DNA from: Gammaproteobacteria bacterium
GTDB taxonomy: Bacteria > Pseudomonadota > Gammaproteobacteria > Chromatiales > Chromatiaceae
Assembly: GCA_008080925.1 (NCBI GenBank)
Contig: VMDJ01000111.1
Span: 1-5,305, forward strand
Direction of reading: 5' to 3'
DNA length: 5,305 nt
Numbering within the stretch: position 1 is the stretch's first letter; each line of letters starts with the position of its first letter. The translations under genes and the position numbers were made by a program. Shown in pieces: positions 1-5,305 of this stretch. Under the pieces are notes generated by a model. That model was not told the DNA's origin. It saw nothing but the letters and a program-made list of their open reading frames with translations, and did no database searches.

Positions 1-51
1 TTACCCAATGCGATTGATGGTTTGCTATTACGTTCTTCTGAGGCTCAGTAA
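1..51 (+). CDS. C-terminal end of upstream gene, probably an RND efflux adaptor (membrane fusion protein)
   Basis: Only the last 16 codons are present, reading LPNAIDGLLLRSSEAQ and ending in TAA at 49-51. The piece is too short to identify by sequence alone. The call rests mainly on gene order: the stop codon overlaps the start of an RND transporter by one base (TAATG), and in bacteria the gene directly before such a transporter is usually its HlyD/AcrA-type periplasmic adaptor, which links the inner-membrane pump to an outer-membrane channel. A short tail with a hydrophobic stretch such as AIDGLLLR is compatible with the final beta strand of such adaptors. The overlap suggests translational coupling, and hence matched amounts of adaptor and pump. 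It could be another subunit or an unrelated operon gene. Confidence 0.55.
   Translation, partial: LPNAIDGLLLRSSEAQ
39..43 (+). promoter_or_regulatory. Ribosome binding site of the RND transporter gene
   Basis: TGAGG lies seven bases before the ATG at 51 and inside the last codons of the upstream gene. It supports that ATG as the real start. Reinitiation by ribosomes ending at the overlapping TAA could also contribute. Confidence 0.55.
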
Positions 52-3000
52 TGACCGGCTTTCAGCATCGTAATGATTTGATCGGCATCTTTGCGCAGAA
101 TAAGGTTGCTGCGAATCTGCTGATGATCATCATGTTGCTGACCGGTGCATGGGGCTTATCCAATCTTAATGTGCAGTTTTTCCCTAATTTCGAACTTGAG
201 ATTGTTCAGGTGCGGACGGTGTGGGCTGGCGCGAGTGCAGAAGATGTCGAGCGCTCGTTAACGCAACCTTTAGAAAACGCATTAAGGTCAGCTGATGATC
301 TCGATGATATGAGTTCTACCTCGGCGCAAGGGGTGAGTGTGGTCACACTTGAGTTCCCAGAGGGGAGCGATATGGGTGACAAGGTGTCACGGGTCGAAGA
401 GCTAGTAAATTCTGTTCGTAATCTTCCTCAAGATAGTGAGCGGACAGAGGTAACCCATTTGGCGCGGTACGAAGATATTGCGCGAATGATGGTGTATGGC
501 CCGGATGATCTACGTCAGCTGCGACCTTTAGTGCGTCGTTTAGAGCGTGAGCTTCTCGATGCGGGTATCTCACGTGTACAGATAAACGGCTTGCCGGAAG
601 AAGAGATTGCGATTCAGGTGCCACGTCGCCATCTAGAAGACCTGTCGCTATCGCTTGATCAAATCAGTCAAAAGATCAATGCCACCTCACGTGATTTACC
701 TGCTGGCATGCTGGGGCGAGATGAAAGTGGCGTTGAGATGCGTACCCAAAGTCAGCGTCGTGATGAAAAAGGCTTTGCTGATCTGCCCATCATCTCAGAT
801 GAAAATGGACGTTTGGTACTCGTCGGCGATGTGGCTGAGATTGAGCGTCGTGCGCGTCCCAATCAAGTCACTATGACTTATAAAGGCAAACCTGCGGTTG
901 AGATGAAACTGCAGCGTGCCACCACTGCTGACTCACTCAAGTCAGCTGAGATCATGAATAACTATTTAGCAGATATTCGCCCACGTCTCCCGCAAGGTGT
1001 TGAGTTGGTTCTTTATGACGAGAACTGGCAGCTGATTAAAGACCGTATCAACCTACTGTTAAAAAATGGTCTTGGCGGTTTGATTCTGGTGGTTGGGATT
1101 CTTTATCTCTTCTTGAACGGCCGTGTGGCGACATGGGTAACTGTAGGTATTCCTGTGTCTTTCATGGCGACCTTGGCTGTCATGTATGTAGCGGGCGGCA
1201 GCATCAACATGATTTCGTTGTTCGCACTGATTATGGCCCTCGGTATCATCGTCGACGATGCCATTGTGGTGGGTGAAGATGCGTTAACTCACCATCAAAC
1301 AGGTGAGAGTTCTCTAGAGGCGGCAGAGGGTGGTGCGCGCCGTATGCTGGCACCGGTTATGTCCTCATCCTTAACAACGATTGCAGCTTTTATTCCGTTG
1401 TTCGTTGTCTCCGGTTTGATTGGTAAGTTTCTCGGCGACATTCCGTTTGTGATTGTTTGTGTGATTTTGGCTTCTTTGATTGAGAGCTTCTTGGTTTTGC
1501 CAGGTCACTTGCGCCATAGCTTTAAAGGTATGACAAAAGCCAAGATTGGGTCGTTTAGAAAGCGTTGGGATGTGCGCTTTGATGAGTTCCGTGATGGCAC
1601 TTTCCAAAAAGCGGTGACATGGGCGGTGGATAACCGCATGGCAACCCTAGCAATCGCGCTATCGACCATCATTCTACTGGTCGGTCTTTTGGCTGGTGGT
1701 CGTATGGGCTTTACTTTCTTCCCATCGGTGCCAGGCAATATTGTGGTTGCCTCTGCGAGCTTTGTATCGGGCACGCCACCTGAACGTGTGCATGCCTTCA
1801 TTGATCATGTCGAAGAGCAGCTTTATGAAACCGACAAAGCCTTGGGTGGTGGTCTGGTGAAGTTTGCGCAAGTCAGTAAAGGTATGTCCTATCTATCAGA
1901 TGCAATTCAGTCGCAAAAGGGTGATCAGTTTGCCTCTGTTTTTGTTGAGTTGATTGCTAATGATGCGCGTGAAGTGACTAACGATCAGTTCACCAGCAAA
2001 TGGGAATCGCTGATTACTAAGCCACCGGGTCTTGAGTACTTCAGTATGGCAGCACGCAAGGGTGGTCCACCTGGGCGTGATCTTGAGATTCGTCTGACCG
2101 GTTCTACCGATACTGAGCTGAAAATGGCCTCACTTGAGCTTACCGAAGCGATTAAAGCCATTACTGGAACTCGCAGTGTTGAAGATGATCTGCCATTCGG
2201 TAATTTACAGTTGATGTACGAACTCAATGCAACCGGAGCTGCGTTGGGATTATCGACTGATGGTGTGGGTCGTCAGTTACGCGCCGCACTCGATGGGCAG
2301 TTGGTGCAGATTTTTAACGAAGGAGATGACGAGATCGAAGTTCGCGTCATGTTGCCGGATGACGAACGTCATCGTCTTTCTACTCTCGAAAGCTTCCGTA
2401 TTTACCTGCCGAATGGCAATACAGTTCCTTTAAGTTCTGTTGTTGATATCAAAGAGCGCCGTGGCTTTAAAGCACTTCGACACGCTGATGGTCAGCTAGC
2501 AGTAACGGTCTTGGCGGATGTGAATACCAAAGTGGCAAACGCTAATGCGATTCGTGAGCAGTTGGCGGCGTCTGTTCTACCGCAGTTGGTTGAGAAATAT
2601 GACGTGCATTGGGCCTTTACCGGTAAGGCTGAAGATCAAGAGCAAACAAAAACCGATATGAAGCAAGGTGCATTTTTTGCGTTGGCGATGATCTACATCG
2701 TATTGGCTTGGGTATTTAGTTCTTATGGATGGCCGCTGGTTGTCATGGCCATCATTCCGTTTGGTATCGTCGGTGCCTTGATGGGTCACTTCTTTATGGG
2801 TATTACGCCAACGATCTTGTCGATGTTTGGTGTGTTTGCCCTATCGGGTATCGTGGTGAACGACTCGATTATTTTGGTGGTTTTCTATAAGCAGCTACGC
2901 GAGAAGGGTGAGTCGATTCGTGATGCCGTAATTGCCGCATCACGTCTGCGTTTACGTGCGGTATTGCTCACCTCATTAACGACGATTGCAGGCTTATTAC

Positions 3001-3161
3001 CTTTGCTGTTTGAAACCTCATTGCAGGCACAGTTCTTGATCCCGATGGCGGTTTCAATTTCCTTCGGTTTAGCGTTTGCGACCTTCTTGGTGTTGTTCTT
3101 GGTGCCTGCTTTGTTATCCGCGATGGAATACCGACTCAATCCTGCAGAGAAAACCGCTTAA
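51..3161 (+). CDS. RND-family multidrug efflux transporter, inner-membrane permease subunit (AcrB/HAE1-like)
   Basis: Complete 1036-residue protein, the usual length for AcrB-type pumps (about 1030-1050). These form inner-membrane trimers that use the proton gradient to export drugs, detergents or metabolites through an adaptor and outer-membrane channel. The layout is the duplicated RND fold: TM1 at about 19-36, a periplasmic porter domain at about 37-335, TM2-TM6 at about 338-487, a basic amphipathic cytoplasmic linker at about 488-525, TM7 at about 530-548, a second porter domain at about 549-870, and TM8-TM12 at about 873-1024. TM4 carries GIIVDDAIVVGED with Asp402 and Asp403, matching the AcrB proton-relay pair Asp407/Asp408. 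TM10 reads GIVVNDSIILVVF, so Asn937-Asp938 occupies the place of AcrB Lys940-Asn941. The start at 51 is supported by the upstream TGAGG and by TAATG coupling to the preceding gene. The 3' end overlaps the convergent regulator by four bases. Substrates cannot be read from the sequence. The absence of acidic residues typical of heavy-metal pumps was not tested by alignment, so hydrophobe/amphiphile efflux is the family default. Confidence 0.93.
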   Translation: MTGFQHRNDLIGIFAQNKVAANLLMIIMLLTGAWGLSNLNVQFFPNFELEIVQVRTVWAGASAEDVERSLTQPLENALRSADDLDDMSSTSAQGVSVVTLEFPEGSDMGDKVSRVEELVNSVRNLPQDSERTEVTHLARYEDIARMMVYGPDDLRQLRPLVRRLERELLDAGISRVQINGLPEEEIAIQVPRRHLEDLSLSLDQISQKINATSRDLPAGMLGRDESGVEMRTQSQRRDEKGFADLPIISDENGRLVLVGDVAEIERRARPNQVTMTYKGKPAVEMKLQRATTADSLKSAEIMNNYLADIRPRLPQGVELVLYDENWQLIKDRINLLLKNGLGGLILVVGILYLFLNGRVATWVTVGIPVSFMATLAVMYVAGGSINMISLFALIMALGIIVDDAIVVGEDALTHHQTGESSLEAAEGGARRMLAPVMSSSLTTIAAFIPLFVVSGLIGKFLGDIPFVIVCVILASLIESFLVLPGHLRHSFKGMTKAKIGSFRKRWDVRFDEFRDGTFQKAVTWAVDNRMATLAIALSTIILLVGLLAGGRMGFTFFPSVPGNIVVASASFVSGTPPERVHAFIDHVEEQLYETDKALGGGLVKFAQVSKGMSYLSDAIQSQKGDQFASVFVELIANDAREVTNDQFTSKWESLITKPPGLEYFSMAARKGGPPGRDLEIRLTGSTDTELKMASLELTEAIKAITGTRSVEDDLPFGNLQLMYELNATGAALGLSTDGVGRQLRAALDGQLVQIFNEGDDEIEVRVMLPDDERHRLSTLESFRIYLPNGNTVPLSSVVDIKERRGFKALRHADGQLAVTVLADVNTKVANANAIREQLAASVLPQLVEKYDVHWAFTGKAEDQEQTKTDMKQGAFFALAMIYIVLAWVFSSYGWPLVVMAIIPFGIVGALMGHFFMGITPTILSMFGVFALSGIVVNDSIILVVFYKQLREKGESIRDAVIAASRLRLRAVLLTSLTTIAGLLPLLFETSLQAQFLIPMAVSISFGLAFATFLVLFLVPALLSAMEYRLNPAEKTA

Positions 3162-4024
3162 GCAGATTCTCCACACAAGCGAATCATCGCTTGTGCTGCA
3201 TTCGATAGGCTGCGTTTTTCGTGTGTCACAACACCGAGTTCACGTTGAAGTTGAACCTTTGGAATCTTGATCTCTTGGATGTCATCAGCGATCAATGTTT
3301 TGGGAAGTAGTGACCAACCTAACCCGGTTGAAACCAACATGCGTAGTGTTTCTAGGTAATTCGTTTCCATCGCAACGTTCAGGGCGAGTCCTTCATTACG
3401 TAATAAGCTCTCTAAGATGCCGCGAGTGTAGGTATGTGTGCTGGGTAGTACAGCAGAGTGCTCAGCAAGATCAGCTAAGCTGGATTTTTGATGACACAGC
3501 GCATGATCTTTAGCAGCAACGAAAACGAGAGGGTCGTGCCAAATTGTCGTGAGTGACAGACGCTCACGTGGCGTAGGTGGCAGTGTCACGATCGCTAATT
3601 CTAATTCGCCGACCTCGACGGCATGACATGCCTCTTCAGAATCCATGAACTGAATATCCAGCTCAACATTTGGGTGTAGCTGTGTGAACTGACGCAGAGG
3701 ATCTGGTAATCGGTGAAGACCTATATGGTGTGAAGTGCCCATCGTGAGTTTGCCCGCGATATCACCTTGCAGATCCGCAACTACACGCTGCAGCTCTTTT
3801 GCGTCATTCAATAGGCGTTGCGCGCGAGGCAGCAGGGCGTGGCCGGCTTCGGTGAGCGCGACTTTTCGACCGATTCGGTCGAATAGCTGCGCTTTGATGT
3901 CGGTTTCAAGCTGCGCGATGCGCTTACTGATCGCAGATTGGCTGACAAACAGTTGCTCAGCTGCATGAGAGAAGGAGGCATTCTGTGCCACAGCGACAAA
4001 GGCTTGTAGGGCTGACAGATCCAT
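3158..4024 (-). CDS. LysR-type transcriptional regulator, divergent from leuC
   Basis: A 288-residue DNA-binding regulator, normal length for the LysR family. The N-terminal winged helix-turn-helix spans about residues 2-60: LSALQAFVAVAQNASFSHAA leads into the recognition helix around SQSAISKRIAQLE (28-40), then LFDRIGRKVALTEAG. A linker helix follows (about 62-88), then the two-lobed substrate-binding-like effector domain from about 91 to the end. TSHHIGLHRLP (98-107) and DIQFMDSE (123-130) are stretches I remember from the regulators encoded next to leuC in Pseudomonas. I chose the ATG at 4024-4022: GGGA (4034-4031) lies six bases upstream, and the alternative in-frame TTG at 4036 would begin inside that ribosome site. 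Position and family suggest control of leuC and autoregulation. The effector is unknown; a leucine-pathway intermediate is an inference. The gene overlaps the RND gene tail-to-tail by four bases. It is not E. coli LeuO by any evidence here, so no symbol is given. Confidence 0.92.
   Translation of the reverse strand: MDLSALQAFVAVAQNASFSHAAEQLFVSQSAISKRIAQLETDIKAQLFDRIGRKVALTEAGHALLPRAQRLLNDAKELQRVVADLQGDIAGKLTMGTSHHIGLHRLPDPLRQFTQLHPNVELDIQFMDSEEACHAVEVGELELAIVTLPPTPRERLSLTTIWHDPLVFVAAKDHALCHQKSSLADLAEHSAVLPSTHTYTRGILESLLRNEGLALNVAMETNYLETLRMLVSTGLGWSLLPKTLIADDIQEIKIPKVQLQRELGVVTHEKRSLSNAAQAMIRLCGESA
3162..3199 (+). terminator. Hairpin after the RND gene, possible transcription terminator or 3' stabiliser
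   Basis: A perfect inverted repeat has arms CACAAGCG (3174-3181) and CGCTTGTG (3188-3195). One further A-T pair (3182/3187) makes a nine-pair stem with the four-base loop ATCA. Outer arms GCAG (3162-3165) and CTGC (3196-3199) can extend the stem past an eight-base bulge on the 5' side. It starts 13 bases past the RND stop, where a terminator would be expected, but lies within the last codons of the convergent regulator gene. No run of T follows directly on either strand; the nearest is TTTTT at about 3215. A standard intrinsic terminator is therefore not proven. An mRNA 3' protective structure or a Rho-assisted stop is equally possible. Confidence 0.4.
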
Positions 4025-4028
4025 AATT

Positions 4029-4043
4029 ATTCCCAAATGGAAT
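4029..4043. promoter_or_regulatory. Putative LysR-family operator (T-N11-A inverted repeat)
   Basis: ATTCC-CAAAT-GGAAT is a perfect five-base inverted repeat around a five-base centre. It contains T4030 and A4042 separated by exactly 11 bases, the consensus geometry of LysR-type binding sites. It sits just downstream of the proposed regulator transcription start and covers the regulator's GGGA ribosome site, which would suit autorepression. Its centre is about 48 bases upstream of the inferred leuC transcription start. A second, imperfect repeat, ATTTATA (4047-4053) and TATGAAT (4059-4065), with six of seven positions matching, could be a weaker adjacent contact site. Confidence 0.5.
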
Positions 4044-4047
4044 GTAA

Positions 4048-4077
4048 TTTATAAAAAATATGAATTTACGGGATAAT
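4048..4077 (+). promoter_or_regulatory. Putative leuC promoter, weak -35, overlapping the regulator promoter
   Basis: GATAAT at 4072-4077 matches the -10 consensus at five of six positions. The best partner is TTTATA at 4048-4053 (four of six), 18 bases upstream. A start near 4084 would leave a leader of about 38 bases. A poor -35 and long spacer fit a promoter that needs an activator, as LysR-family targets often do. The -10 abuts the regulator's -35 box, so the two polymerases would compete. Confidence 0.42.
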
Positions 4078-4083
4078 TGTCAA
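4055..4083 (-). promoter_or_regulatory. Putative sigma-70 promoter of the LysR-type regulator
   Basis: On the minus strand a perfect -35 TTGACA (4083-4078) is followed after 17 bases by TATTTT (4060-4055), which matches four of six -10 positions. The start point would fall near 4048, giving a leader of about 24 bases before the ATG at 4024. Ideal spacing and the perfect -35 make this the better of the two promoters in the gap. It was identified by eye. Confidence 0.55.
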
Positions 4084-4107
4084 ACAGTAAAGTTCGCTCA
4101 TCAATTC

Positions 4108-4113
4108 AAGGAG
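4108..4113 (+). promoter_or_regulatory. Ribosome binding site of leuC
   Basis: AAGGAG is a near-complete Shine-Dalgarno sequence eight bases before the ATG at 4122, and it fixes that start. A weak bulged stem, ACAG-TAA (4084-4090) with TTA-g-CTGT (4114-4121), could form around it and place the site in the loop. Confidence 0.8.
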
Positions 4114-4121
4114 TTAGCTGT

Positions 4122-5305
4122 ATGGCAAAAACGCTTTACGACAAATTATGGGATTCGCATGTGGTGCGCCAAGACGAGGATGGCACCTGCTTGCTGTATA
4201 TCGATCGTCACTTGGTTCACGAGGTCACCTCACCGCAAGCTTTTGAAGGTTTGCGAATCGCCAATCGCCAGCCTTGGCGTTTGTCAGCTAACTTAGCTAC
4301 ACCGGACCATAACGTTCCAACCACTGACCGTACAAAAGGTATCGAGGATCCTATTTCGCGTACTCAGGTTGAGACCTTGGATCAAAACTGTGATCACTTT
4401 GGTATTACTGAATTCAAGATGAACGATATTCGCCAGGGTGTTGTGCACGTTGTTGGTCCTGAGCAAGGTGCAACCCTGCCAGGCATGACGGTTGTCTGTG
4501 GTGACTCGCATACCTCAACGCATGGTGCTTTTGGTGCCTTGGCACATGGCATTGGGACTTCAGAAGTTGAGCACGTATTAGCGACTCAGTGTTTGATTCA
4601 AAAGAAATCAAAAGCAATGAAGGTTGAAATCGTCGGACCAACTGCTCCAGGTATCACCGCAAAAGACATCGTCTTGGCGATCATTGGTGAGATTGGTACC
4701 GCAGGCGGAACCGGTTATGCGATTGAATTCGCAGGACAGGGTATTACCGATCTTTCCATGGAAGGTCGTATGACATTGTGCAACATGGCGATCGAAGGCG
4801 GCGCGCGCTCGGGCTTTGTTGCAGTTGATCAAAAGACCATCGATTACGTGAAGGGTCGTCCTTATGCACCGACTGAAGCGCAGTGGGATCAAGCGGTCGC
4901 TTATTGGAATACCTTGCACTCAGATGAAGGTGCGCAATTCGATAAAGTGGTCACGATTGAAGGTTCTAGCATTAAGCCGCAAGTGACTTGGGGTACATCA
5001 CCTGAGATGGTGGTATCAGTTGATGCCAATGTACCTGATCCAGCGAAAGAATCTGATGCGGTAAAAGCTGAAGGTATGTCACGTGCGTTGACTTACATGG
5101 GTCTAGAAGCGAACACGCCAATCAATCAAATTGCTATCGATAAGGTGTTTATCGGTTCATGTACCAACTCACGAATCGAAGATTTACGTGCAGCTGCTGA
5201 AGTGGCAAAAGGTCGCAAAGTTGCAGATAACGTGAAGTTGGCCTTGGTTGTGCCGGGTTCGGGTTTGGTTAAGCAGCAAGCTGAATCAGAAGGCTTGGAT
5301 AAGAT
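4122..5305 (+). CDS. leuC: 3-isopropylmalate dehydratase large subunit, 3' end cut by window
   Basis: LeuC with LeuD forms the cytoplasmic [4Fe-4S] isomerase that converts 2-isopropylmalate to 3-isopropylmalate, the second step committed to leucine synthesis. The window holds 394 complete codons plus two bases and no stop; the family length is about 466-475, so roughly the last 75 residues are missing. The N-terminus MAKTLYDKLWDSHVV matches E. coli LeuC closely. Recognisable aconitase-family features are IDRHLVHEVTSPQAF (27-41), ATPDHNVPT (59-67), the VCGDSHTSTHGAFGALAHG block (125-143) with GTSEVEHVLATQ after it, APGITAKDIVLAIIG (175-189), SMEGRMTLCNMAIE (212-225), and FIGSCTNSRIEDLRAAAE (343-360). 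Cys347 in GSCTNS is the first cluster ligand, at the same number as in E. coli; the other two cysteines lie beyond the window. No frameshift is seen. leuD and leuB are expected next, as in related bacteria, but are not visible. The gene is divergent from the LysR-type regulator that probably controls it. Confidence 0.97.
   Translation, partial: MAKTLYDKLWDSHVVRQDEDGTCLLYIDRHLVHEVTSPQAFEGLRIANRQPWRLSANLATPDHNVPTTDRTKGIEDPISRTQVETLDQNCDHFGITEFKMNDIRQGVVHVVGPEQGATLPGMTVVCGDSHTSTHGAFGALAHGIGTSEVEHVLATQCLIQKKSKAMKVEIVGPTAPGITAKDIVLAIIGEIGTAGGTGYAIEFAGQGITDLSMEGRMTLCNMAIEGGARSGFVAVDQKTIDYVKGRPYAPTEAQWDQAVAYWNTLHSDEGAQFDKVVTIEGSSIKPQVTWGTSPEMVVSVDANVPDPAKESDAVKAEGMSRALTYMGLEANTPINQIAIDKVFIGSCTNSRIEDLRAAAEVAKGRKVADNVKLALVVPGSGLVKQQAESEGLDK

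Noticed and set aside
1371..1871. Three minus-strand ORFs of 65-98 codons within the RND gene.
   Set aside because: They are antisense to conserved TM5-TM7 and porter coding sequence, have basic low-information products and overlap one another.
3295..3968. Plus-strand ORFs of 72 and 77 codons opposite the LysR-type regulator.
   Set aside because: Both are shadows of the regulator reading frame with no ribosome site or recognisable product.
4025..4036. Alternative TTG start at 4036 for the LysR-type regulator, adding four residues (MGII).
   Set aside because: The TTG overlaps the GGGA ribosome site of the downstream ATG and has no ribosome site of its own. Family members I recall begin at the MDL methionine.
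4077..4105. TTGTCA at 4077-4082 as a leuC -35 box.
   Set aside because: The matching -10 position near 4100-4105 is poor, and the start would fall inside the AAGGAG ribosome site. The same bases serve better as the opposite-strand TTGACA.
4060..4296. A 78-codon plus-strand ORF beginning in the control region (ATG at 4060), considered as a leader peptide.
   Set aside because: It starts upstream of the inferred leuC transcript, runs out of frame through leuC, lacks a cluster of Leu codons and has no ribosome site, so it is a frame shadow.
4293..4919. Overlapping minus-strand ORFs of 72, 75 and 103 codons inside leuC.
   Set aside because: They lie entirely antisense to a strongly conserved gene and their products resemble no family I recognise.
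1..5305. Mobile elements, CRISPR repeats, toxin-antitoxin or phage-defence genes.
   Set aside because: No transposase-like frame, repeated spacers, target-site duplications or composition break were seen; the coding space is filled by housekeeping and efflux genes.

Overview
The window looks like an ordinary chromosomal segment of a gammaproteobacterium. The base composition is close to balanced, genes are tightly packed, and a LysR-type regulator is divergent from leuC, an arrangement known from Pseudomonas. The LeuC sequence is recognisable almost residue by residue against the E. coli and Pseudomonas forms. An affinity to Pseudomonas/Oceanospirillales-type bacteria is a guess from remembered protein similarity, not a computed placement.

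Left part (1-3161): the last 16 codons of an upstream gene, probably the periplasmic adaptor of a tripartite efflux system, overlap by one base (TAATG) the start of a complete 1036-residue RND-family inner-membrane transporter. The two are almost certainly co-transcribed and translationally coupled. The transporter has the TM4 Asp-Asp pair of proton-driven RND pumps, but has Asn-Asp in TM10 where AcrB has Lys-Asn.

Middle (3158-4024, minus strand): a complete LysR-type transcriptional regulator. It converges on the RND gene, and the two stop codons share the palindrome TTAA, so there is no intergenic space. A perfect hairpin 13 bases beyond the RND stop lies inside the last codons of the regulator gene.

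Right part (4025-5305): a 97-base divergent control region, then leuC, the large subunit of 3-isopropylmalate dehydratase (leucine biosynthesis), cut by the window end after 394 complete codons. The control region holds a convincing regulator promoter with a perfect -35 box, a weaker leuC promoter interleaved with it, and a 15-base inverted repeat fitting the LysR-family T-N11-A operator rule. The likely logic is that the regulator controls leuC and itself from this shared site. There is no room for a leucine-rich attenuator peptide between the proposed leuC promoter and the gene.

I found no mobile element, CRISPR array, RNA gene or clearly new system. The points worth a second look are regulatory architecture and one mechanistic variation in the pump.
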